Shown: piece after piece, positions 7,931 through 16,109 of the stretch
Numbering within the stretch: position 1 is the stretch's first letter
How the letters are laid out: each line of letters begins with the position of its first letter
Assembly (NCBI RefSeq): GCF_042432495.1
Contig: NZ_JBHLXC010000007.1
Span: 186,001 to 250,000 of the forward strand
DNA from: Pseudochelatococcus lubricantis
Lineage (GTDB): Bacteria; Pseudomonadota; Alphaproteobacteria; Rhizobiales; Beijerinckiaceae
Length of the DNA: 64,000 nt
Direction: 5' to 3'
Notes under the pieces: model-generated
The model's input: only the letters and a program-made list of their open reading frames with translations
What the model was told of the DNA's origin: nothing
Databases searched by the model: none
Translations under genes and position numbers: made by a program

Positions 7931-8998
7931 ATGACGCGCGCGCGCATCCTGGTGACGGGCGGGGCGGGCTTCATCGGCTCCGCCGTCTGCCGCCATCTTG
8001 TCCGCGAGACGCAGGCCGAGGTCGTCAACCTCGACAAGCTGACCTATGCCGGCAATCTCGCCTCGCTGCGGGAAATCGAGAACAGCCCCCGCTATCGCTT
8101 CATCCGCGCGGATATCTGCGACCGCGAGACGCTGGACGCGGTTTTCGCGCAGGTGCGGCCGGACGGTGTGATGCATCTGGCGGCGGAAAGCCATGTCGAC
8201 CGCTCCATCGATGCCGCGCGCGACTTCATCGACACCAACATCGTCGGCACTTTCACCCTGCTGGAGGCCGCGCGGGCGTATCTGGCGAAGGCGGATGCCG
8301 CCACGCGCGACGCCTTCCGCTTCCTGCACGTGTCGACCGACGAGGTTTACGGTTCGCTCGGCGCGGAGGGGCTGTTCAGCGAGACGACACGCTACGACCC
8401 GTCCTCACCCTACTCGGCGTCCAAGGCGGCTTCCGACCATCTGGCGATCGCCTGGCAGCGCACCTACGGCCTGCCGGTGGTGCTGTCCAACTGCTCCAAC
8501 AACTACGGGCCGTATCACTTCCCCGAAAAGCTCATTCCGCTGATGATCCTCAACGCGCTCGGCGGCAAGCCGCTGCCCGTCTACGGGGCCGGCGCGAACG
8601 TGCGCGACTGGCTCTTCGTGGAGGATCATGCGCGCGCACTGTGGCTGATTCTCAACGAGGGACAAGCCGGCGAGAAGTACAATGTCGGCGGGCGCAACGA
8701 GCGCACCAATCTTGAGGTCGTCCATGCCATCTGCGCCATTCTCGACCGCCTCGTGCCCGTCGGCGCGCCCCACGCGCAGCTCATCCGTCATGTGGCGGAC
8801 CGGCCTGGCCACGACCTGCGTTACGCCATCAACGCATCGAAGCTGGAGACGGAACTCGGCTGGCGTGCGCGGGAGACGTTTGACAGCGGCCTTGAACGAA
8901 CCGTGCGCTGGTATCTCGATAACGACTGGTGGTGGCAGCCGCTGCGGGAGAACGTCTATGCCGGGACGCGGCTCGGCCTGACAGGGGGAGCGGGCTGA
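7931..8998 (+). CDS. rmlB: dTDP-glucose 4,6-dehydratase
   Basis: A 355-residue extended short-chain dehydrogenase, second step of dTDP-L-rhamnose synthesis. The NAD-binding GGAGFIGS is at residues 10-17, the catalytic Thr-Asp-Glu triplet is in STDEVYG, and the active site YSASK follows. C-terminal RPGHDLRYAI is typical. The start at 7931 is used because the Rossmann motif then begins at residue 8. It overlaps rmlD by 1 nt (TGATG). Length is normal. Confidence 0.95.
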   Translation: MTRARILVTGGAGFIGSAVCRHLVRETQAEVVNLDKLTYAGNLASLREIENSPRYRFIRADICDRETLDAVFAQVRPDGVMHLAAESHVDRSIDAARDFIDTNIVGTFTLLEAARAYLAKADAATRDAFRFLHVSTDEVYGSLGAEGLFSETTRYDPSSPYSASKAASDHLAIAWQRTYGLPVVLSNCSNNYGPYHFPEKLIPLMILNALGGKPLPVYGAGANVRDWLFVEDHARALWLILNEGQAGEKYNVGGRNERTNLEVVHAICAILDRLVPVGAPHAQLIRHVADRPGHDLRYAINASKLETELGWRARETFDSGLERTVRWYLDNDWWWQPLRENVYAGTRLGLTGGAG

Positions 8999-9897
8999 TG
9001 CGTATCGCCGTGACCGGACGAGACGGACAGGTCGCCACCGCGCTCGCGGAGATTTGCGAGAGGACGGGTGCGGCGCGCGGCATCGAGATCATCCGTCTCG
9101 GCCGGCCGGAACTCGATCTAGCCGAGCCAGGCACCGTTCAGGCGGCGCTCGCGCAGACGCGGCCCGATGCGATCGTCAACGCCGCAGCCTTCACGGCGGT
9201 CGACCTCGCCGAGACGGAGGCCGAGGCCGCCTTCGCCGTCAACGCGGCTGGCGCGGGCGCTGTGGCGGCGGCGGCGCGTGCGCTGTCCGTGCCGGTCATC
9301 CAGCTGTCCACGGACTACGTTTTCGACGGCAGGAAGCCGTCGCCCTATCGCGAGGACGACCCGACCGGACCTGTCAGCATCTACGGCAAGTCGAAGCTGG
9401 CGGGGGAACAGGCGGTGGCGGCGGCGACGCCCGATCATGTCATCCTTCGCACGGCCTGGGTCTATGCGCCCTACGGCAAGAACTTCGTGCTCACCATGCT
9501 GCGGCTTGCGGAAACGCGCGACGAATTGCGTGTCGTCGCCGACCAGCACGGCTGCCCCACCTACGCGCCCGACATCGCGGAGGCGCTCGTCGCCGTGGCC
9601 GCGAACCTGCTGGCGCGCCCCGGCGACGCCGACCTGCGCGGGATATTCCATCTCACCGGCGCGGGCGAGGCGACATGGGCGCAGCTGGCGGAGGAGACCT
9701 TCGCACTCGCCCGGCAGTTCGGCGGCAGCGGGGCAAGGGTGACGCCGATCACGACGGCCGAGTATCCGACGCCGGCGCGCCGGCCGCAGAATTCCCGCCT
9801 CGACGGCACGAAACTGGCGCAGCTACACGGCGTTCGCCTGCCCGATTGGCGGCAGTCGCTGGCGCGATGCGTGGCGCGGCTGTACGGCGCCGCTTGA
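8998..9897 (+). CDS. rmlD: dTDP-4-dehydrorhamnose reductase
   Basis: A 299-residue short-chain dehydrogenase, last step of dTDP-L-rhamnose synthesis. GRDGQVA at the N-terminus replaces the longer glycine motif, as usual for RmlD, followed by STDYVFDG and YGKSKLAGE with the catalytic Tyr and Lys. NSRLDGTKL near the C-terminus is also typical. ATG overlaps the rmlB stop codon. A 69-bp palindromic repeat separates it from rmlA, so rmlA may be partly uncoupled from the first three genes. Confidence 0.94.
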   Translation: MRIAVTGRDGQVATALAEICERTGAARGIEIIRLGRPELDLAEPGTVQAALAQTRPDAIVNAAAFTAVDLAETEAEAAFAVNAAGAGAVAAAARALSVPVIQLSTDYVFDGRKPSPYREDDPTGPVSIYGKSKLAGEQAVAAATPDHVILRTAWVYAPYGKNFVLTMLRLAETRDELRVVADQHGCPTYAPDIAEALVAVAANLLARPGDADLRGIFHLTGAGEATWAQLAEETFALARQFGGSGARVTPITTAEYPTPARRPQNSRLDGTKLAQLHGVRLPDWRQSLARCVARLYGAA

Positions 9898-9966
9898 AAA
9901 CATTCCGCTTGACGGGTTTTCGAACCGAAAAAGTGGTATCCACTTTCTCTGAAAACGCTACGGAGA
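9898..9966. repeat. Intergenic repeat, family C, copy 1 (inside rml operon)
   Basis: The sequence contains GGTATCCACTTTCTCTGAAAACGCT. A similar stretch, GTATCCACTTTgctTGAAAACGCT, occurs in the composite block near 58370. Read on the minus strand this is the GCGTTTTC...AAGTGGATACC element common in Hyphomicrobiales intergenic DNA. It fills most of the gap between rmlD and rmlA. Confidence 0.75.
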
Positions 9967-9975
9967 GTCGGCTTC

Positions 9976-10845
9976 ATGAAGGGTATCGTTCTGGCAGGCG
10001 GCTCGGGAACGCGGCTGCATCCGCTGACGCTGGTGACGTCGAAACAGTTGATGCCCGTCTACGACAAGCCATTAATCTATTATCCGCTGAGCGTGCTGAT
10101 GCAGGCGGGCATCCGCGAGATCCTGATCATCTCGACGCCTTACGACCTGCCGCTGTTCCAGCGCCTGCTGGGCGACGGCTCGCAATGGGGGCTGCAGTTC
10201 TCCTACGCCGCGCAGCCTAGCCCGGACGGGCTGGCCCAGGCCTATGTCATCGGCGCGGATTTCGTCGCCGGCGGCCCGTCGGCGCTCATCCTCGGCGACA
10301 ACATCTTCTACGGCTCCGGGATGCAGAAACTGCTCGGCGAGGCGGCGCGGGAGACAGCAGGCGCCACCATCTTCGCCTACAATGTCAGCGATCCGGAGCG
10401 CTACGGCATCGTGTCGTTCGACCGGCAGGGCATGGCCGAGACCATCGAGGAAAAGCCGAAGCGGCCGCGCTCCAACTGGGCGGTGACCGGGCTCTACTTC
10501 TACGACGCGCAGGTGGTCGAGATCGCAGCCGGGCTCAAACCGTCGCAGCGCGGCGAGTTGGAAATCACGGACGTCAACCGCGCCTATCTGGAGCGCGGGC
10601 AACTGAGAGTGCGCAAGATGAACCGCGGCTATGCCTGGCTCGACACCGGCACTCACGACAGCCTCATCGATGCCGCTATGTTCGTGCGCACGCTGGAGAC
10701 GCGGCAGGCACAGCGCATCGCCAGCCCCGAGGAAATCGCCTACAGAATGGGGCTGATCGACCGCGAGGCGCTGATCCGGCTGGGCGAGGCATTGGGCAAG
10801 AGCGGTTATGGCCAGTATCTCATCCAGATCGCCAACGAGGATTGA
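9976..10845 (+). CDS. rmlA: Glucose-1-phosphate thymidylyltransferase
   Basis: A 289-residue nucleotidyltransferase, first step of dTDP-L-rhamnose synthesis. The signature GGSGTRLHPLT is at residues 8-18, then PVYDKPLIYYPLS, LGDNIFYG, EEKPKRPRSNWAVTGLYFY and WLDTGTHDSL, all in the usual order. A GGAG lies about 10 nt before the ATG, which follows the repeat at 9898-9966. Together with rmlC, rmlB and rmlD it gives a full pathway from glucose-1-phosphate to dTDP-L-rhamnose, used for surface polysaccharides; no glycosyltransferase genes are adjacent. Confidence 0.95.
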   Translation: MKGIVLAGGSGTRLHPLTLVTSKQLMPVYDKPLIYYPLSVLMQAGIREILIISTPYDLPLFQRLLGDGSQWGLQFSYAAQPSPDGLAQAYVIGADFVAGGPSALILGDNIFYGSGMQKLLGEAARETAGATIFAYNVSDPERYGIVSFDRQGMAETIEEKPKRPRSNWAVTGLYFYDAQVVEIAAGLKPSQRGELEITDVNRAYLERGQLRVRKMNRGYAWLDTGTHDSLIDAAMFVRTLETRQAQRIASPEEIAYRMGLIDREALIRLGEALGKSGYGQYLIQIANED

Positions 10846-10868
10846 ACGGGTGAGCGAAGGAGCAGGTC

Positions 10869-11294
10869 ATGACAGAGTTTACACCACTGGCCTCCCTGAT
10901 CGGCGGCGCGCTGATCGGGCTTTCGGCTGTGTTGTTGATGGCGCTCGAAGGGCGCATCGCCGGCATCAGCGGCATCGCCAGCCGGCTGCTGCCTCCCATC
11001 GATGAGCGCTTCGCGGCGCGCCTCGCCTTCATTATGGGGCTCGTCGCCGCGCCTTTCGCGGTGGAGGCTGTGACCGGCGAGCCCGTGTTGCAGACGGTGT
11101 CGTCGAATATTCCGCTCATGATCGCGGCGGGGTTTCTCGTCGGCTTCGGCGCGGTGCTTGGCGGCGGCTGCACCTCCGGGCACGGCGTCTGCGGCCTGTC
11201 GCGCCTGTCCGTGCGCTCGTTCGTCGCAACCCTCACCTTCATGGCGACGGCCTTTGTCACCGTGTTCATCCTGCGCCACGTCATCGGGGGGTAA
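10869..11294 (+). CDS. YeeE/YedE family membrane protein (PmpA-like)
   Basis: A 141-residue inner-membrane protein with about four helices and the family signature GGGCTSGHGVCG near residue 98, followed by LSRLSVRS. The cysteine of this motif is conserved in YeeE/YedE proteins linked to thiosulfate or sulfur-compound transport. It is the N-terminal half of a YeeE-type transporter split into two genes; the partner starts 4 nt after its stop. In other alphaproteobacteria such pairs (PmpA/PmpB) accompany the BigR sulfide regulator, which is not seen here. Confidence 0.75.
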   Translation: MTEFTPLASLIGGALIGLSAVLLMALEGRIAGISGIASRLLPPIDERFAARLAFIMGLVAAPFAVEAVTGEPVLQTVSSNIPLMIAAGFLVGFGAVLGGGCTSGHGVCGLSRLSVRSFVATLTFMATAFVTVFILRHVIGG

Positions 11295-11298
11295 CGGG

Positions 11299-11715
11299 AT
11301 GTCCGTTGTCATCAACCTGCTGCTCGGTCTGCTGTTCGGCGTCGGCCTCGTGATCTCCGGCATGGGCAACCCGGCCAAGGTGCTGAACTTTCTCGATCTC
11401 GCGGGAACGTGGGACCCCTCGCTCGCCTTTGTCATGGGTGGCGCGGTCGTCGTGGCTTTCGTCGGCTATCGCCTTGCCTTCCGGCGTGATCGGCCGTTGT
11501 TCGACGCTGCGTTTCACCTGCCGGCGAAAAAGGATGTCGACCGCCCGCTGGTGACGGGGGCGGCGCTGTTCGGCATCGGCTGGGGACTCGGCGGCTTCTG
11601 CCCCGGCCCCGCCTTCGTGGCGATCGGCCTGGCGCAGCCGGGCACGCTCGTCTTCGTTCCCGCCATGCTGCTCGGCATGTGGGCGGCGCGCAGGTTCGCG
11701 CAAAAGCTTGCGTGA
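11299..11715 (+). CDS. YeeE/YedE-type membrane protein, second half (PmpB-like)
   Basis: A 138-residue membrane protein with about four helices, containing GMGNPAKVLNFLD near the N-terminus and WGLGGFCPGPAF near residue 98, both typical of the second half of split YeeE/YedE transporters (DUF6691-like). The cysteine in GGFCPGP mirrors that of the partner. The ATG at 11299 has a weak GGGG just upstream and is nearly coupled to the stop of the partner. A 42-bp palindrome begins 14 nt after the stop. Confidence 0.75.
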   Translation: MSVVINLLLGLLFGVGLVISGMGNPAKVLNFLDLAGTWDPSLAFVMGGAVVVAFVGYRLAFRRDRPLFDAAFHLPAKKDVDRPLVTGAALFGIGWGLGGFCPGPAFVAIGLAQPGTLVFVPAMLLGMWAARRFAQKLA

Positions 11716-11729
11716 CCCTGCCATTAAGG

Positions 11730-11771
11730 CAGTTTGCACTCAAGTCGATCCATCGAATTGAGTGCAAACTG
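11730..11771. repeat. 42-bp palindromic repeat, family B, copy 1
   Basis: CAGTTTGCACTCAA and TTGAGTGCAAACTG pair perfectly over 14 bp, with a second inner TCGAT/ATCGA stem. Copies with the same geometry are at 26561-26602 and, in the opposite orientation and slightly shortened, at 58247-58283. Here it separates two convergent genes and could end both transcripts. Confidence 0.8.
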
Positions 11772-11783
11772 TTAATCTGAGCC

Positions 11784-12581
11784 TTACACGGCCGTATAAC
11801 CGCCGTCGACGGTCAGCGCCGCGCCGGTGATGAAGCGGGCCTCGTCGGAGACGAGGAACAGGATTGCATTGGCGACGTCGATGGGCTCGCCCAGATGGCC
11901 GATGGGATGCTTGGCGCCCATCAGCTTGAGATAGGCTTCGAGCCCGCCCTCGCCGCGGCTGCCGAGTTCCTTCACGAGTGGCGTCAGGATGGTGCCCGGG
12001 TGCACCGAATTGACGCGGATGTTGTCGCGGCCGTAGACGACGGCGTCCTGTTTCGACATCAGCGTGACCGCGCCCTTGGCGGCATGGTAGGGCGTCAGCT
12101 CATGCGAGCCGATGAGGCCGTAGATCGACGACAGGTTGACGATGGCGCCGCCGCCGTTCTTCTGCAGATGCGGAACGGCGTGTTTGGTGGAAAAGAACAC
12201 GCCTTTCACATCGACGGCGAATACCGCGTCCCACTCCGCCTCGGTGATCTCGTGGGTGGGCTTGTCCACGCCCGTGACGCCGGCGTTGTTGACGAGAATG
12301 TCGAGCTTGCCGAAGGCAGTGACGACAGCGTCCGTCGCCGCTTTGACCTCGCTTTCGACGGCGACGTTGACTTTCCAGAAGCGGGCGACGTTGCCCTCCG
12401 CCTCGATCAGGCGCACGGTTTCCTGCCCATCGGCTTCCGTCAGGTCAAAAATGGCGACATTTGCGCCATGGCGCGCCAGCACGAGCGCGGTCTCGCGCCC
12501 GATGCCGGCCCCCGCGCCGGTGACGATGGCAACCTTCCCGGCGACGCGGGCATCTGCGGCTTGCGTGGCATTGACGGACAT
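11784..12581 (-). CDS. Short-chain dehydrogenase/reductase
   Basis: A 265-residue classical SDR, soluble and NAD(P)-dependent. It shows the cofactor motif TGAGAGIG near residue 22, NNAG about residue 102, an active-site Ser in NLSSIYG and the catalytic YHAAK, with the usual C-terminal VSDEARFITGAALTVDGGY. GGAGG lies about 9 nt upstream of the ATG at 12581, excluding a longer reading. It is a single gene between convergent neighbours. The closest described types are cyclopentanol and hydroxysteroid dehydrogenases, but the substrate cannot be read from the sequence. Confidence 0.85.
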   Translation of the reverse strand: MSVNATQAADARVAGKVAIVTGAGAGIGRETALVLARHGANVAIFDLTEADGQETVRLIEAEGNVARFWKVNVAVESEVKAATDAVVTAFGKLDILVNNAGVTGVDKPTHEITEAEWDAVFAVDVKGVFFSTKHAVPHLQKNGGGAIVNLSSIYGLIGSHELTPYHAAKGAVTLMSKQDAVVYGRDNIRVNSVHPGTILTPLVKELGSRGEGGLEAYLKLMGAKHPIGHLGEPIDVANAILFLVSDEARFITGAALTVDGGYTAV

Positions 12582-12691
12582 GGCCGTGAACCTCCGATCG
12601 TACGCCCTCGGGCGCGGGTAGCAGGATCGGGTCAGGCTAGGGTCGGGTGCGTCATCCGGCAATGACGCCCGTCAAAAGGCCGGCGCGGCCG

Positions 12692-13336
12692 TCACTGCGC
12701 GGCGGTTGCGAAGGTGGGCGGCGTGGTGCCCAGCGAAACCCAGCGCGTGGGGTTGAGGTTCGCCTGCCGCTTCACGAAGCGATAGCCGGTGTCCGCCCAG
12801 TTCAGGATGCGGTTGCGCTTGTTGTCGAGCACGAAATCGCCGCGATCGGTGCGCACGGTCAGCACGGCGTGGCCGGCGTTCTCAAGGTCCCGCACCACGG
12901 TGATCATGAGGGCGGCGAGCGGCAGGCCCGCATCGTGCAGGAGCTTGCGCTTCATCAGGACGTAATCCTCGCAGTCGCCGTAGCCGTCGTCGGGCAGGTC
13001 CCACGATTCCGCCACGCCCCAGTGGTCTTCGTCGGACAGGGGGGAGACGGCGGCATTGACGTCGATGTTGATCTTGAGGATCAGCGCCCAGATGCGGGCG
13101 TCCAGCGCCACGCTGCCGGGGCGGTCGTCACGCACGCGGCAGGCGGCGGCGTTCTTGCGGCAGAATTCCTCCCAGCCGATGGGGTGGGAGGTGAGGCCCG
13201 TTTCCGTCTGCCACGCCTCCTGTGAGACGGGCGTCGCCGGCAGGCGCGTCTTCGCCTCTGCGTCGCCGGCGGCGAATGGCAGGACAAGCGCGAGACAGAG
13301 GGCGGCGGCCGCAGCGCGGAGGATGACACGGAACAC
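12692..13336 (-). CDS. Transglutaminase-like cysteine peptidase (BTLCP), exported
   Basis: A 214-residue exported protein: signal peptide to about residue 28 (ALA-rich core, AEA cleavage site), then a bacterial transglutaminase-like domain with Cys122 in DGYGDCEDYV, His156 in GHAVLTVRT and Asp171 in VLDNK, the expected Cys-His-Asp order. BTLCP proteins are periplasmic; some family members (LapG) cleave surface adhesins, but no LapD or adhesin gene is nearby. The start is a GTG with GAGG 8 nt upstream. Confidence 0.82.
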   Translation of the reverse strand: MFRVILRAAAAALCLALVLPFAAGDAEAKTRLPATPVSQEAWQTETGLTSHPIGWEEFCRKNAAACRVRDDRPGSVALDARIWALILKINIDVNAAVSPLSDEDHWGVAESWDLPDDGYGDCEDYVLMKRKLLHDAGLPLAALMITVVRDLENAGHAVLTVRTDRGDFVLDNKRNRILNWADTGYRFVKRQANLNPTRWVSLGTTPPTFATAAQ

Positions 13337-13767
13337 GATGAAACCTCATCATTAACGTTCCGTTAGCTTTGATCATTGTCGCCGCCGAGGCAAGACAGGT
13401 TAACGTGCGTTAACCCTCTTCGTCCGGCAGCAAAGCCGGCGCATCGGGCGCGGACAGCTGCGGATTGACGCAATATTGCCTTATTCGTCAGCGTGTTGAG
13501 GCGATCGGCGGGCAGACGCTCCGCATTAACCTTAACGAAAGGTTGATGCCCCTGCATCCGCGCGCCGGGGCGTTCCCCACCTGCCGGCACGCCAGCGGCA
13601 GGCGGGAGATGTCAACCATCTCGACGATAAGCGTGGCCGGAGGCCGTTTCCAGCGGCTGCGTTTTGGCGTACAAGCCGCCATGTCGGAAGTTCCGGACGC
13701 GGCGCGGCCCGCCGCCCGGGCTTCAGCAGCCGAAAACCGCCGCCGAACGCAGGTGAAGGAGCCCTAG
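13337..13767. other. 431-bp region between divergent genes; hairpin and CtrA-like boxes
   Basis: No convincing gene. At 13352-13366 TTAA-N7-TTAG resembles a CtrA box next to the BTLCP start. GGTTAACGTGCGTTAACC (13398-13415) is a perfect palindrome with two TTAA elements. At 13523-13549 GCATTAACCTT pairs with AAGGTTGATGC (11 bp, one G-T) around a 5-nt loop. The last 100 bp carry the enolase leader with AAGGAG before the ATG. The sites are seen directly; their use by CtrA is inference. Confidence 0.4.
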
Positions 13768-15051
13768 ATGACTGCCATCGTTGATATCATTGCGCGTGAA
13801 ATTCTGGACAGCCGCGGAAACCCGACCGTCGAGGTGGATGTCGTGCTGGAGGACGGCTCCATGGGCCGCGCCGCCGTGCCGTCCGGCGCGTCGACGGGCG
13901 CGCACGAGGCCGTCGAATTGCGTGATGGCGACACGGGCCGCTACGGCGGCAAGGGCGTGAAGAAGGCGGTCGAGGCCGTCAACCACGAGATTTTCGAGGC
14001 CATCGGCGGTTTCGAGGCGGAAGAGCAGGTGAAGATCGACGAGACGCTGATCGCGCTCGACGGCACGCCCAACAAGTCCCGCCTTGGCGCCAATGCCATC
14101 CTCGGCGTGTCGCTCGCGGTGGCGAAGGCGGCGGCGGAGGCTTCGGGCCTAACGCTCTATCGTTACGTCGGCGGCACCTCCGCCCGCGTGCTGCCGGTGC
14201 CGATGATGAACATCGTTAACGGTGGCGCCCACGCTGACAACCCGATCGACTTCCAGGAGTTCATGATCCTGCCGGTCGGCGCGGGTTCGATCCGGGAGGC
14301 GGTGCGTGTCGGTTCGGAGATTTTCCACACGCTGAAGAAGGCTCTGCACGCCGCCGGCCACAACACCGGCGTGGGTGATGAAGGCGGCTTCGCGCCCAAT
14401 CTGCAGTCGGCGGAAGAGGCGCTCGACTTCATCGTCAAGGCCGTCGAGACGGCGGGCTACAAGCCCGGCGACGACGTGGTGCTGGGGCTCGACGTGGCCG
14501 CGACCGAGTTCTTCAAGGACGGTTCCTACGTCTACGCCGGCGAGGGCAAGACGCGCTCCGCCATTGAGCAGGTCGACTATCTGGAGAAGCTCGTCGGCCA
14601 GTATCCCATCGTCACCATAGAAGACGGCATTGCTGAAGACGACTGGGAGGGCTGGAAACTGCTCACCGACCGCATCGGCGACCGGGTGCAGCTCGTCGGC
14701 GATGACCTCTTCGTCACCAACGTCACCCGCCTGCAGCAGGGCATCGACAAGGGTGTCGGCAACGCGGTGCTGGTCAAGGTCAACCAGATCGGCTCGCTGA
14801 CGGAAACGCTCGCTACTGTCGACCTCGCGCACCGCAACGGCTACCGCTCGGTGATCTCGCACCGCTCTGGCGAGACGGAGGATGCCACCATCGCCGACCT
14901 CGCCGTCGCGACCAATGCCGGCCAGATCAAGACCGGTTCGCTGAGCCGTTCCGACCGTATCGCCAAGTACAACCAGCTCATCCGCATCGAGGAAGAGCTT
15001 GGCCCTTACGCACAGTACGCGGGCAAGGCGGCGCTGAAATCCGGCGTGTGA
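13768..15051 (+). CDS. eno: Enolase (phosphopyruvate hydratase)
   Basis: A 427-residue glycolytic enzyme converting 2-phosphoglycerate to phosphoenolpyruvate. It starts with AIVDIIAREILDSRGNPTVEVDV, and shows the N-terminal GASTG loop, HAGHNTGVGDEGGFAPN with catalytic residues, Mg ligands in LGLDVAATEF, IEDGIAEDDW and VGDDLFVTN, the catalytic Lys in VKVNQIGSLTE, and SHRSGETED near the C-terminus. AAGGAG lies 6 nt before the ATG. In rhizobia ftsB and pdhA normally follow eno directly; here they are about 11.5 kb away and inverted. Confidence 0.98.
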   Translation: MTAIVDIIAREILDSRGNPTVEVDVVLEDGSMGRAAVPSGASTGAHEAVELRDGDTGRYGGKGVKKAVEAVNHEIFEAIGGFEAEEQVKIDETLIALDGTPNKSRLGANAILGVSLAVAKAAAEASGLTLYRYVGGTSARVLPVPMMNIVNGGAHADNPIDFQEFMILPVGAGSIREAVRVGSEIFHTLKKALHAAGHNTGVGDEGGFAPNLQSAEEALDFIVKAVETAGYKPGDDVVLGLDVAATEFFKDGSYVYAGEGKTRSAIEQVDYLEKLVGQYPIVTIEDGIAEDDWEGWKLLTDRIGDRVQLVGDDLFVTNVTRLQQGIDKGVGNAVLVKVNQIGSLTETLATVDLAHRNGYRSVISHRSGETEDATIADLAVATNAGQIKTGSLSRSDRIAKYNQLIRIEEELGPYAQYAGKAALKSGV

Positions 15052-15077
15052 AGCAGGGGCGGCGGGTTGCCAACGAT

Positions 15078-15103
15078 GCAGCCCGCCGCTGCCGGCGGGC
15101 TGC
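15078..15103 (+). terminator. Hairpin downstream of enolase
   Basis: GCAGCCCGCCG-CTGC-CGGCGGGCTGC is a perfect 11-bp stem 27 nt after the eno stop, in the gap between convergent genes. A T-run is missing, so it may be a weak or bidirectional terminator or an mRNA 3'-end stabiliser. Confidence 0.45.
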
Positions 15104-15160
15104 TGCACCCTGTCTCGCACCTGTCGAACGGCCGGATAGCCGCCGCTCAGGTTGCTTCCG

Positions 15161-15712
15161 TCAATTGTCGTCCTCCCCGATGAGGATGAGGTGGTCCGAA
15201 AAGTCCCTGTCATCAGTGCGCACATTCAACGCAGGAGACGTGAGCTTGTCAGGTGAAGAATCCTGGAAGGCTGCCCTGCGGGTATAGTCTGTGCGGGCCT
15301 GGGTCTCCAGAGCGTTGTTCTCGTCCGATGCCCGTTCCTCGCGCCGCTCCACGGCGTGCTTGATGATGTCTGTAACGCCGCCGATCGCAAGGCCGCCCAG
15401 TAACAGGCCGCCGGCTGCAACCAACAAAGGGATGGCCGCGGGCGGGAAGAGAGCGAAGCTGACAAGGCCTGCAAGAGCCAACAAGGGAGTGAGCGTACCG
15501 GTTATCCGGGCGATGAAGTTGCCTATCTCGTGCATCAGCTGGTGAGCCCAGCCGCGCTGCTCCAGTGTCGGCTTGCCTCCCCCGGTCTCGATATTACCTT
15601 TCGCTGTTCTGGAGATGCCTTTGTCGGCGTCTGCAATGCCCGATTTCTGTACGGACATCGGCTGGAGCAAAGGTGTCGTTCGGATGTTGGACGCTGGCGC
15701 GATATCAGGCAT
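15161..15712 (-). CDS. Two-TM hairpin protein, candidate secreted effector (paralogue 2)
   Basis: A 183-residue protein of a family I do not recognise. Residues 1-60 are polar and probably disordered, with QPMSVQKSGIAD and GNIETGGGKPTLEQR shared with the product of 16110-16649. Residues about 71-90 and 92-113 are two closely spaced membrane segments (bilobed hydrophobic hairpin, glycine-rich second half), then a charged region (VERREE) and a conserved C-terminus ending IGEDDN. No signal peptide. An AAGGAG site 8 nt upstream confirms the start. The two proteins match at about two thirds of positions by eye. With the CesT-like chaperone gene beside them, they may be type III substrates of Inc-like layout; this is inference. 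Confidence 0.6.
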   Translation of the reverse strand: MPDIAPASNIRTTPLLQPMSVQKSGIADADKGISRTAKGNIETGGGKPTLEQRGWAHQLMHEIGNFIARITGTLTPLLALAGLVSFALFPPAAIPLLVAAGGLLLGGLAIGGVTDIIKHAVERREERASDENNALETQARTDYTRRAAFQDSSPDKLTSPALNVRTDDRDFSDHLILIGEDDN

Positions 15713-16109
15713 AATATTTCTCCTTCGTAGATGGCTTTAATGAATACGTTCCGCTGCAGACCGGGCGCCCCCCTGTGAATGCTCCTAGAATCTGTCCCGT
15801 TTACGTTGAAACAGGACAGATTCTCGATTCTTACTTTGAACGAATTCTGATCGGAACGCGCTCTAGGGATAATGCCGGTGAAGCAGTTCGCCGACAGGCA
15901 AGGCGATGGTGACAACCTGCGCGTGTATCGGGATCAACGGACAGCGAATGTATGAGCGGCGTCGCTGTACTCTGTTTTGCGCCTGCCGACAGGGGGCGCG
16001 TCCTTTCGTTCAGGCCACTTCTGTTCAAATATAATGATTTTTTCAATAAGCATAACCTAAACATAAGGGATACAAAAACTAAAATTAATAAATAAAAATA
16101 TAATTTATG
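15713..16109. other. 397-bp gap between the two paralogues
   Basis: It holds the family A repeat at 15785-15866, about 150 bp of ordinary composition without a supported gene, and a strongly AT-rich 80 bp (16030-16109) next to the stop of the 16110-16649 gene. No terminator hairpin with a T-run is evident. The AT-rich stretch could carry a promoter for the 15712 gene, but none is clear. Confidence 0.5.
15785..15866. repeat. Palindromic intergenic repeat, family A, copy 2
   Basis: Bounded by CTAG at both ends. Positions 15787-15824 form a perfect palindrome (AGAATCTGTCC / GGACAGATTCT with inner GTTT/AAAC), followed by a tail whose minus strand begins CTAGAGCGCGTTCCGATCAGA. That head is nearly the same as the start of the element at 52745 (CTAGAGCGCTTTCCGATCAGA), so the families share a module. 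Confidence 0.85.

Noticed and set aside
13465..13767. 100-residue frame before enolase
   Set aside because: Product is low in complexity, the start lacks a ribosome site, and it covers the enolase leader.
15831..16064. 77-residue minus-strand frame in the islet gap
   Set aside because: Overlaps a repeat and has no ribosome site or family features.
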